Part shown: piece by piece, positions 1-5,318 of the stretch
How positions within the stretch are numbered: the first letter of the stretch is position 1
Layout of the letters: each line of letters opens with the position of its first letter
DNA from: DATAXP01 sp036272935
Lineage (GTDB): Bacteria; Planctomycetota; Planctomycetia; Pirellulales; PNKZ01
DNA length: 8,121 nucleotides
Direction: 5' to 3'
Assembly (NCBI GenBank): GCA_036272935.1
Contig: DATAXP010000058.1
Coordinates: 1 to 8,121, forward strand
Position numbers and translations under genes: made by a program
The notes under the pieces: model-generated
What the model was told of the DNA's origin: nothing
Database searches by the model: none
The model's input: only the letters and a program-made list of their open reading frames with translations

Positions 1-43
1 CCTCCGAAAAACACTCGACCAGTGACAGCACGCGCTGCGCCAT
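1..43 (-). CDS. Possible 5' end of a minus-strand gene (partial, unidentified)
   Basis: A minus-strand ATG at 43-41 is preceded by GGAGG (complement of 52-56) with an 8-base spacing, a good Shine-Dalgarno arrangement. The frame stays open to the window edge and reads MAQRVLSLVECFSE. The same frame is also open upstream of this ATG to about position 106, so a longer N-terminus using a non-ATG start is possible. Only 14 residues are visible and I recognise no family. If real, the gene would be divergent from the broken gene at 204-749. It could equally be a chance frame. Confidence 0.3.
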   Translation of the reverse strand, partial: MAQRVLSLVECFSE

Positions 44-203
44 GCGACCGACCTCCGTGAGAGAATACAATGCCTCCAGCCACGGACAATCTTTCGCTGC
101 TAGCCTTCACTCCGGCAAGCACACTGCGAACAATCCTCTTCCACGAACAACGTGCGTTTGCCCTGTTGGACGCTGCTGCTCAACCTCGCAAAAACGGCCA
201 AAA

Positions 204-749
204 ATGGCTGAGATCAATTGCCCGCATTGCGGCCGTGCGATTCTGGGGGCAGCCATGCGTGGCGGAGAGGTAATCGCGTGCCCGAATTGCAGGGCACAGC
301 TCCGGGTATCGATCCAGGTACCAAATAGTGCGTTCGTTGATGCGTTCTTTTTAAACGTGAATAACCAGCAACACGGTCCGTTTACGATCAATTAGCTCAA
401 ATCTATGTGGAGCGCTGGTCGTGTCACTGCGAACATACTTTACTGCCAGCATGGTCACGTTGCCTGGAAGCCGTTAGCGGCGACCGCTTCGCTCCTTGAT
501 GTAGCCCCTTTTTGTTCGCACGTGCAGAACGTCCGACACGTTCACGTTGACGTGCGCGACAATCGAGATCCACACACGGGCATCGGCGCTGGGACAATCG
601 TTTGCGCCTACTTGCTTGCCGCGATTGCTCCGCTCTTAGGCTTGGTTGGTGCCATCTATCTGATCGGTAAGGGAGAGGCCGGCCACGGATTGGCGTCCTT
701 GATTTGCAGTATTTTCTTCTTTTTCGTTTGGTATTCAATTATCGCGTGA
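204..749 (+). pseudogene. Zinc-ribbon / GYF_2-like / two-TM protein gene interrupted by an in-frame amber codon
   Basis: Read through one stop, this is a 181-residue protein. Residues 6-29 form a zinc ribbon with two CxxC knuckles (CPHC, then CPNC 16 residues later). Residues about 52-97 resemble a GYF_2 (DUF4339-like) domain: an aromatic strand, then GPFTIN, then LKSMWSAGRV, ending in a conserved-looking W-K-P-L. The C-terminus has two hydrophobic helices (about 130-154 and 162-181) separated by GKGEAGHG, as in small membrane proteins with a cytosolic sensor-like head. TAG at 393-395 falls at codon 64, inside the GYF_2-like domain, exactly where family wording suggests Gln; CAG to TAG is one transition. 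Both halves are in the same frame, so it is a nonsense change and not a frameshift. I chose ATG 204 because the ribbon begins immediately after it and upstream codons look non-coding. The linker (residues about 100-128) is unusual and may also be decayed. Base use is more AT-rich than in the neighbours. The function is unknown. Alternatives are a sequencing error, readthrough, or a separate short product from ATG 405. Confidence 0.7.
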
Positions 750-847
750 CCCTGCCGTCGTGCCTGTAAAGAGGCAAGGGTCGGTCTGCCGAAGGAAACC
801 TCGCGGCAGCCTCCGCCTGCATCCTTCAGCCGTCCAACAGGTGCCGG

Positions 848-878
848 GTTCCACTGGCTGCTCGTCAGCCAGTGGAAC
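848..878. repeat. REP-like palindrome, copy 1
   Basis: A perfect 13-bp stem (848-860 with 866-878) closes a 5-base loop CTCGT. Positions 851-874 are the exact reverse complement of 981-1004, so this is one member of an inverted pair. The flanking GGTGCC at 840-845 has its partner GGCACC at 1003-1008, so the relatedness extends past the core. I believe this wording recurs in planctomycete spacers, but that is memory and was not checked here. Confidence 0.75.
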
Positions 879-980
879 TGATTGAGGGACTAAGACGATC
901 CGGCGTGCGGGTAGTCGGCCGAGGATCGGCTCCGCTTTGACATTGGCAATTCTGCTCGCAACCATCAATGGACGTGAAAG

Positions 981-1004
981 CACTGGCTGACGAGCAGCCA
1001 GTGG
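981..1004. repeat. REP-like palindrome, copy 2, inverted relative to copy 1
   Basis: A 9-bp stem (CACTGGCTG with CAGCCAGTG) closes the loop ACGAG, the complement of the loop of copy 1. All 24 bases are the reverse complement of 851-874. The two copies could fold separately or pair with each other across about 106 bases, the doublet arrangement known as a REPIN in other bacteria. Confidence 0.75.
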
Positions 1005-1015
1005 CACCATGCTTT

Positions 1016-1042
1016 TACATTTGGGCTCTTAGCCCAAATGTA
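1016..1042. repeat. 12-bp perfect palindrome overlapping the tag stop codon
   Basis: TACATTTGGGCT (1016-1027) pairs perfectly with AGCCCAAATGTA (1031-1042) around a 3-base loop. Read on the minus strand, the first arm encodes most of the last tag residues (H-L-G) and the stop codon TAA (1031-1029) opens in the loop. It is positioned like a terminator for tag, but AAAAGC follows on the minus strand instead of a T-run, so it is not a canonical intrinsic terminator in either direction. Confidence 0.6.
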
Positions 1043-1601
1043 GCTTAAAGCAGCCCTGCATGTGGTCGTTCACCAGGCCGACGGCTTGCAGGTAGGCGTA
1101 GATGATCGTGCTGCCGACGAAGGTCATGCCGCGGCGCTTGAGGTCTTTTGAGAGGGCATCTGAGATTGCGGTGCGGGCCGGCACGTCGGCCATCGACTTG
1201 GGGCGATTCACCAGCGGCTTGTTGTCGACGAAGGCCCAGAGATACGCGTCGAACGAGCCGAACTCTTTTTGGATCGCAAGATACGCGCGTGCGTTCGTGC
1301 GGACGCTGAACACCTTGAGCCGGTTGCGGATGATGTCGCCGGTGAGTAGCACACGCTCGAGCTGCGCGTCGGTCATGCGTGCCGCTTTCGCGGGGTCGAA
1401 CTCTTTGAACGCGCGGCGGTAGCCGTCGCGGCGACGCAGGATCGTGTACCAGCTCAGCCCGGCCTGCGCCCCTTCGAGAATCAGCATCTCGAACAGATGC
1501 CGGTCGTCGTGCACCGGCACGCCCCATTCCTCGTCGTGGTAGCGCACATAGTCGGGTTTGTCGAGCGATACCCAGGAACAGCGTGTCTGTTTCGCAGGCA
1601 T
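1029..1601 (-). CDS. tag: DNA-3-methyladenine glycosylase I
   Basis: This is a base-excision repair enzyme that removes 3-methyladenine from alkylated DNA in the cytoplasm. At 190 residues it has the usual family length. It aligns nearly end to end with the E. coli Tag sequence as I recall it: YHDEEWGVP near residue 21, LEGAQAGLSW at 42-51, DALSKDLKRRG with FVG, and GLVNDHMQGC near the end. The structural zinc ligands of the family are all present: Cys8, His22, His180 and Cys184. Glu43 and Trp51 match the adenine-pocket Glu38 and Trp46 of E. coli. The ATG at 1601 fits the family N-terminus, but I see no Shine-Dalgarno site before it. Its leader begins only a few bases from a repeat (1608 onward). 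The last residues and the stop lie in a palindrome (1016-1042), so the C-terminal tail differs from the E. coli one. It lies 164 bases downstream of pheA on the same strand, so weak co-transcription is possible. Confidence 0.95.
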   Translation of the reverse strand: MPAKQTRCSWVSLDKPDYVRYHDEEWGVPVHDDRHLFEMLILEGAQAGLSWYTILRRRDGYRRAFKEFDPAKAARMTDAQLERVLLTGDIIRNRLKVFSVRTNARAYLAIQKEFGSFDAYLWAFVDNKPLVNRPKSMADVPARTAISDALSKDLKRRGMTFVGSTIIYAYLQAVGLVNDHMQGCFKLHLG

Positions 1602-1765
1602 GACTTACCACAGAGACACAGAGGCACGGAGAAGCAGCATGATGGGCCGGAAATGAAGGCGAATCCACGAAAATGATTTGTTCGTATTCCCGTTCATCCG
1701 CGATTATTTCCGTCTCGTTCTTTTCCTCTCTGTGTCTCCGTGCCTCTGCGGTTCATCCGCCCGAG
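1602..1765. repeat. Repeat-rich spacer between pheA and tag (inverted CAGAGGCACGGAGA copies)
   Basis: CAGAGGCACGGAGA at 1619-1632 recurs inverted at 1735-1748, a 14-base perfect inverted repeat enclosing about 100 bases. Around both copies are further CAGAGACACAG-type iterations. GTTCATCCGC occurs twice in direct orientation (1692-1701 and 1751-1760). This purine-rich wording is typical of dispersed intergenic repeats I have seen in planctomycetes and other large bacterial genomes (memory, not checked). A pheA transcript running into tag could form a long-range stem here. Confidence 0.65.
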
Positions 1766-2869
1766 CTATGCTTTGCTGCGCGGGAATGAGCCGAGTATTT
1801 CCATTCGTAGCGCTTTGCGCTCCAGGGCGGCCAATGCCTTGCGGACGCGGGCGTCGGTTTCGTGGCCGTCGAGCTCGACGAAGAACATGTAGCCCCCTTC
1901 GGGCCGCGCGATCGGGAACGATTCGATCCACGTCAGGTTCAACCGGTTGCGCTTGAAGATCGCCAGCGCGTCGGCCAGGCCGCCCGGCTTGTGCTCGATC
2001 TCGAACATCAGCGCCAACTGGTCCCGGCCCGAGCGCGGGGCCGAGTCGTGGCCGATCACCACGAACCGCGTGACGTTGGCGGCGTTATCTTCGATGTTCT
2101 CGGCCAGCACGTTCAGTCCGTAATACACGCCGGCCTGCACGCTGGCGATGGCCGCGGCGCCTTGCTTGTCCTGGGCGAGTTGCGCCGCGGTCGAGGTGCT
2201 GGTGACTTCGACCGCTCGGGCATTGGGCAGATGCTTGATGAGCCAGTTGCGGCATTGGCTGAGCGCCTGCGGCCGGCTGTATACCTCGATCACGTCGGCC
2301 CGCTCGCAACGTCCCAGCAGCGTGTGATGGATCGGCAGATGCACTTCGCCGCAGATGCGCACGCGCAGCCGGGTGAACATGTCGAGCGTGTCGGCAATGC
2401 GGCCATCGGTCGAGTTCTCGACCGGCACCACGCCGTACTCGACGTGTCCGCGGTTCACCTCCTCGAACACGGCCGAGATGCTGCCGACCGGCACCTGTTC
2501 GATGCTGGTGCCAAAACGCTCGAGCGCCGCCAGATGGCTGTAGCTGTACGAGGGCCCCAGGAAGGCCACGCGCTCGTGCCGTTCGAGCGCCCGGGCGCCG
2601 CTGAGCAGCTCGCGGTAGATGGTCCGCACGCAGTTGTTCGACAGCGGCCCTTTGTTCTGCTCGATCACACGGTCGAGCACCGGCTGAAAGTCGCCGGCCG
2701 CCAAGATGTGCGGATCGGCCGCATCGGCGACGCTGGCAAGCTTGCTGCTGAGCGCGGCCCGGGTGTTCAGCAGCTTCAGCAGGTCACGATCTGCCCGCTC
2801 GATGTCATGCCGCAGGCTCGCTTGGCTGGCGTGGGCCGATTTCTTTGATCCGCTTGGCTCTTTGGCCAT
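1766..2869 (-). CDS. pheA: P-protein: chorismate mutase-like / prephenate dehydratase with ACT domain
   Basis: The 367-residue protein has the bifunctional P-protein layout: an AroQ-type mutase region (about 17-98), prephenate dehydratase (about 100-275) and an ACT domain (about 283-363). The dehydratase converts prephenate to phenylpyruvate, the committed step to phenylalanine. Its hallmarks are visible: VAFLGP at 101-106, ENSTDG at 151-156, CGEV near 173, and the catalytic TRF triad at 267-269. The ACT domain carries KPGGL and ESFP (316-319), matching the phenylalanine-binding ESRP-type motif, so feedback inhibition is likely. The mutase half keeps Arg20 and Arg37 (E. coli Arg11 and Arg28), but the positions of Lys39, Asp48 and Glu52 read Ala48, Ala57 and Phe61, so mutase activity is doubtful. 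I chose ATG 2869 because AAAGG lies 8 bases upstream, a candidate promoter lies further up, and the 56 residues gained by starting at 3037 look unlike any domain. The stop is TAG. Confidence 0.93.
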   Translation of the reverse strand: MAKEPSGSKKSAHASQASLRHDIERADRDLLKLLNTRAALSSKLASVADAADPHILAAGDFQPVLDRVIEQNKGPLSNNCVRTIYRELLSGARALERHERVAFLGPSYSYSHLAALERFGTSIEQVPVGSISAVFEEVNRGHVEYGVVPVENSTDGRIADTLDMFTRLRVRICGEVHLPIHHTLLGRCERADVIEVYSRPQALSQCRNWLIKHLPNARAVEVTSTSTAAQLAQDKQGAAAIASVQAGVYYGLNVLAENIEDNAANVTRFVVIGHDSAPRSGRDQLALMFEIEHKPGGLADALAIFKRNRLNLTWIESFPIARPEGGYMFFVELDGHETDARVRKALAALERKALRMEILGSFPRSKA

Positions 2870-2877
2870 CGTCGCAG

Positions 2878-2882
2878 CCTTT
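2878..2882 (-). promoter_or_regulatory. Ribosome binding site deciding the pheA start
   Basis: AAAGG on the minus strand sits 8 bases before the ATG at 2869. It supports this start over the upstream in-frame ATG at 3037. Confidence 0.5.
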
Positions 2883-2932
2883 AAGTCGTGGCGTGCCAAC
2901 GACCTGCACGCGGCAGGCCCCGGAGAGTTCCT

Positions 2933-2961
2933 TATGTACTTGCGGTGTATGGGGGTGTCAA
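2933..2961 (-). promoter_or_regulatory. Candidate sigma70-type promoter of pheA
   Basis: On the minus strand a perfect -35 box TTGACA (2961-2956) is followed after 17 bases by TACATA (2938-2933), a partial match to TATAAT. Transcription would begin near 2926, giving a leader of about 57 bases before the pheA ATG at 2869. The position would exclude the longer N-terminus starting at 3037. The -10 box is weak (3 of 6). Confidence 0.4.
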
Positions 2962-3311
2962 GCAAACGAGCCGTCAGAGCTGCCGCTTTGACACGTCTTG
3001 CCCGGCTTATCTCGAAGCGGTGCTGCCATTTTGACATTCAGGCCCGGAAGCTCGCGGAGCCTAGCAGTGCTTTGGAACAACGATTCGTTGCTAACTATTG
3101 ATTTTGGAGTTGTTTAAGTTGCGGCAGCTGGATGCGGCATGGCCTTTGCTTTTATGCGTGCCGCGTCGTCCTGGCGCGCGATTCTGTCATGCGCGGAGCC
3201 CATCCCCTGGCTCGACCTTTGCGGCGCACATTCTCATTCAACCAAACAACATGCATTAACATTCAACCCGTTCGCAGGCAACGAAGCTGGGCGGCGGTTG
3301 CGAAGAGGCGT
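2962..3311. other. Divergent spacer upstream of dnaK, no gene seen
   Basis: This is the non-coding stretch between the pheA promoter region and the dnaK ribosome site. An open frame entering dnaK from 3132 is not protein-like and adds 64 residues that DnaK proteins lack. I looked for the CIRCE operator (TTAGCACTC, 9 bases, GAGTGCTAA) that commonly controls dnaK and found none. An imperfect direct repeat TGCC-NN-TTTGACA occurs at 2981-2993 and 3024-3036, each containing a perfect plus-strand TTGACA, but neither has a good -10 box at normal spacing. CAACG and CGTTG near 3079-3090 form a small hairpin. The dnaK transcript may have a long leader. Confidence 0.5.
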
Positions 3312-3317
3312 AAGGAG
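3312..3317 (+). promoter_or_regulatory. Strong ribosome binding site of dnaK
   Basis: AAGGAG lies 6 bases before the ATG at 3324. It fixes the dnaK start there instead of at 3132. It is the clearest Shine-Dalgarno site in the window among the complete genes. Confidence 0.85.
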
Positions 3318-3323
3318 CAACAC

Positions 3324-5237
3324 ATGGCAAAAGGCGAAAAGATCATCGGGATCGACCTCGGCACGACCAACTCGGTCGTCGCCGTGATGGAAGGGGGCGA
3401 TGCGAAAGTCATTCCGAACGCGGAAGGCAATCGGCTCACCCCCAGCGTCGTCGCGTTCAACGACAAAGGGGAAGTGCTGGTCGGCGAGCCGGCCCGTCGC
3501 CAGGCGGTCACCAACCCCACGCGCACCGTCTACTCGATCAAGCGCTTCATGGGCCGCCGGCACAGCGAGGTGGCCAGCGAAGAGAAGATCGTCCCCTACC
3601 AGGTCGTCGGCGGGCCGGAAGAGTATGTAAAGGTCAAGGTCGGCAACAAGGAGTACACGCCGCCGGAAATCTCGGCGATGATCCTTCGCAAGCTCAAAGA
3701 GGCGGCCGAGGCATACCTGGGGCACAAGGTGAACAAGGCGGTCATCACGGTGCCGGCGTACTTCAACGACGCCCAGCGCCAGGCGACCAAGGACGCCGGC
3801 CAGATTGCCGGCCTCGAAGTCGCCCGCATCATCAACGAGCCCACCGCTGCGTCGCTGGCCTATGGCCTCGAGAGCAAAGAGACCGAAAAGATCCTGGTGT
3901 TCGACCTCGGCGGCGGCACGTTCGACGTGTCGGTGCTGGTGGTCGATCAGGGCTTGTTCCAGGTGAAGAGCACCAACGGCGACACGCACCTCGGCGGCGA
4001 CGACTTCGACCAGGTGCTGGTGAACTACGTGGCCGACGAGTTCAAGAAGGAACAAGGCATCGATCTGCGCAAGGACACGATGGCGCTGCAACGGCTGCAA
4101 GAGGCCTGCGAGAAGGCCAAGAAGGAACTGAGCAGCAGCCAGAGCACCGACATCAACCTGCCGTTCATCACGGCCGACGCCAACGGTCCCAAGCACCTGC
4201 AGATCAACCTCACCCGCGCGAAGTTCGAGCAGTTGGAAGATCACCTGATCGAGCGCTGCCGCGGCCCGGTGATGCAGGCGATGAAGGACGCGAAGATGCA
4301 GCCGAGCGACATCGACGAAGTGGTGCTGGTGGGCGGTTCGACGCGCGTCCCCAAGGTGCAGGAACTGGTGAAGAAGATTTTCAACAAGGAGCCGCACAAA
4401 GGGGTCAATCCCGACGAAGTGGTCGCCATCGGCGCCGCGATCCAAGGTGGCGTGCTGGCCGGCGAGGTCAGCGATGTGCTGCTGCTCGACGTGACGCCGC
4501 TGAGCCTGGGCATCGAAACCCTGGGTGGCATCATGACCAAGCTGGTCGAGAAGAACACCACCATCCCGGCCGAGCGGAAGCAGGTGTTCAGCACCGCCGA
4601 CGACAATCAGACCGCCGTCACCGTGCGCGTGTTCCAAGGCGAGCGCGAGATGGCTGGCGACAACCGGCTGCTTGGCCAGTTCAACCTGGAAGGGATCGGC
4701 GCCGCGCCGCGCGGCGTGCCGCAGATCGAAGTGAAGTTCGACATCGACGCCAACGGCATCCTCAACGTGGCAGCGAAAGACTTGGGCACGGGCAAGGAGC
4801 AGACCGTGCGCATCGAGCAATCGAGCGGACTGGATCAGTCGGAGATCGAACGGATGCGCAAGGATGCCGAGAGCCATGCCGCCGAGGACAAGAAGAAACG
4901 CGAGCTGGCCGAGGCCCGCAACCAGGCCGAAGGCATGTGCTTCCAGATCGAGAAGCTGATGAAGGAGAACGCCGACAAGCTGAGCGACAACGATAAGCAG
5001 CCGCTCGAGGCGGCCATCGCCAAGGCACGCGAGGTCGCTAAGGGCGACAACGTGCAGTCGATCCGCTCGGCGATCAGCGATCTGGAGCAGGCCTCGAACG
5101 CCTTGCAGAAGACAATGTACGCCAGCGCCAACCGCGCCGCCGGCAGCCCACCCCCGGGCGACACCGCAGCCGCCGGCGCCGGCAAGATGGGCGGCGACGA
5201 CGACGCGATCGACGCCGAGTTCGAAGTGAAGAAGTAA
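3324..5237 (+). CDS. dnaK: Molecular chaperone DnaK (Hsp70)
   Basis: This is a cytosolic ATP-driven chaperone that binds exposed hydrophobic segments and, with DnaJ and GrpE, folds new or damaged proteins; it also feeds aggregates to ClpB. The 637 residues match the E. coli length almost exactly. The ATPase domain shows the first phosphate loop IGIDLGTTNS (8-17), Lys73 in SIKRFMG (the catalytic Lys70 equivalent), PAYFNDAQRQATKDAG, the second phosphate loop DLGGGTFD (194-201, including Thr199), and the adenosine motif GGSTR (337-341). The interdomain linker DVLLLDVTPLSL begins at 384. A beta-sandwich peptide-binding domain and a charged helical lid follow, then a disordered Gly/Pro/Ala tail ending in DDDAIDAEFEVKK, the typical acidic terminus. 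No residues look missing. No grpE or dnaJ lies in view; clpB follows 81 bases later on the same strand. Heat control is expected for the family, but I find no CIRCE site upstream. Confidence 0.98.
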   Translation: MAKGEKIIGIDLGTTNSVVAVMEGGDAKVIPNAEGNRLTPSVVAFNDKGEVLVGEPARRQAVTNPTRTVYSIKRFMGRRHSEVASEEKIVPYQVVGGPEEYVKVKVGNKEYTPPEISAMILRKLKEAAEAYLGHKVNKAVITVPAYFNDAQRQATKDAGQIAGLEVARIINEPTAASLAYGLESKETEKILVFDLGGGTFDVSVLVVDQGLFQVKSTNGDTHLGGDDFDQVLVNYVADEFKKEQGIDLRKDTMALQRLQEACEKAKKELSSSQSTDINLPFITADANGPKHLQINLTRAKFEQLEDHLIERCRGPVMQAMKDAKMQPSDIDEVVLVGGSTRVPKVQELVKKIFNKEPHKGVNPDEVVAIGAAIQGGVLAGEVSDVLLLDVTPLSLGIETLGGIMTKLVEKNTTIPAERKQVFSTADDNQTAVTVRVFQGEREMAGDNRLLGQFNLEGIGAAPRGVPQIEVKFDIDANGILNVAAKDLGTGKEQTVRIEQSSGLDQSEIERMRKDAESHAAEDKKKRELAEARNQAEGMCFQIEKLMKENADKLSDNDKQPLEAAIAKAREVAKGDNVQSIRSAISDLEQASNALQKTMYASANRAAGSPPPGDTAAAGAGKMGGDDDAIDAEFEVKK

Positions 5238-5243
5238 AAAACA

Positions 5244-5299
5244 AGGGGCTTGCGGTTGGGGACTAGGGGCTAGAACAGAACCCTAGTCCCCCAGCCCCT
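5244..5299 (+). repeat. Nested hairpin between dnaK and clpB
   Basis: GGGGACTAGGG (5258-5268) pairs perfectly with CCCTAGTCCCC (5281-5291) around a 12-base loop. Outside it, AGGGGCT (5244-5250) pairs with AGCCCCT (5293-5299), giving 18 paired positions with one asymmetric internal loop. No T-run follows; instead a C-rich tract with a repeated CCCCCAGCCCC-like phrase runs to the clpB ATG. It could be a partial terminator, a stabilising or processing structure on a dnaK-clpB transcript, or simply a dispersed intergenic repeat. Confidence 0.65.
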
Positions 5300-5318
5300 A
5301 ACCCCCAGCCCCCTAACT

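Larger units (their letters stand above)
750..1028. other. Intergenic spacer rich in palindromes, no gene seen
   Basis: This spacer lies between the convergent ends of the broken membrane-protein gene and tag. I see no credible coding frame; an open minus-strand frame through 735-1010 runs across the palindromes and looks like no protein. Just after the stop codon, 749-756 can pair with 773-781 (one bulged base). That could be a weak terminator, but no T-run follows it. The rest holds two REP-like palindromes in inverted orientation (848-878 and 981-1004) and the start of a third palindrome at 1016. Confidence 0.6.

Noticed and set aside
62..89. Minus-strand promoter-like pair TTGTCC and TATTCT with 16-base spacing
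   Set aside because: Transcription would start near 55, inside the GGAGG ribosome site of the putative left-edge gene, so the geometry does not work.
42..203. Upstream extension of the zinc-ribbon gene from an ATG at 42
   Set aside because: The residues are unlike any domain, and the ribbon begins immediately after ATG 204. The segment instead looks like the divergent leader.
848..1042. CRISPR array
   Set aside because: There are only two related palindromes, in inverted orientation, with no regular spacer unit and no cas genes. They are REP-like elements.
1045..1668. Second minus-strand frame (207 codons) overlapping tag
   Set aside because: It is an Arg/Pro-rich out-of-frame shadow starting in the repeat spacer; the true tag frame carries all zinc ligands and pocket residues.
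1862..2848. Open plus-strand frame (328 codons) opposite pheA
   Set aside because: Its composition is typical of an antisense shadow, and pheA on the other strand shows all P-protein motifs.
2870..3037. N-terminal extension of PheA from an ATG at 3037
   Set aside because: The 56 extra residues are Arg/Ala-rich with no domain, the extension spans the candidate promoter at 2933-2961, and AAAGG is well placed for ATG 2869.
3132..3323. N-terminal extension of DnaK from an ATG at 3132
   Set aside because: DnaK proteins begin at MAKGEKIIGIDLG-type sequence; AAGGAG sits 6 bases before ATG 3324, and the extension is not protein-like.
3234..4877. Long open minus-strand frame (547 codons) opposite dnaK
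   Set aside because: It is a mirror of the GC-rich dnaK codons: low-complexity, His/Leu/Asp/Val-rich, with no domain, and it ends inside the dnaK leader. The plus strand is unambiguous DnaK.
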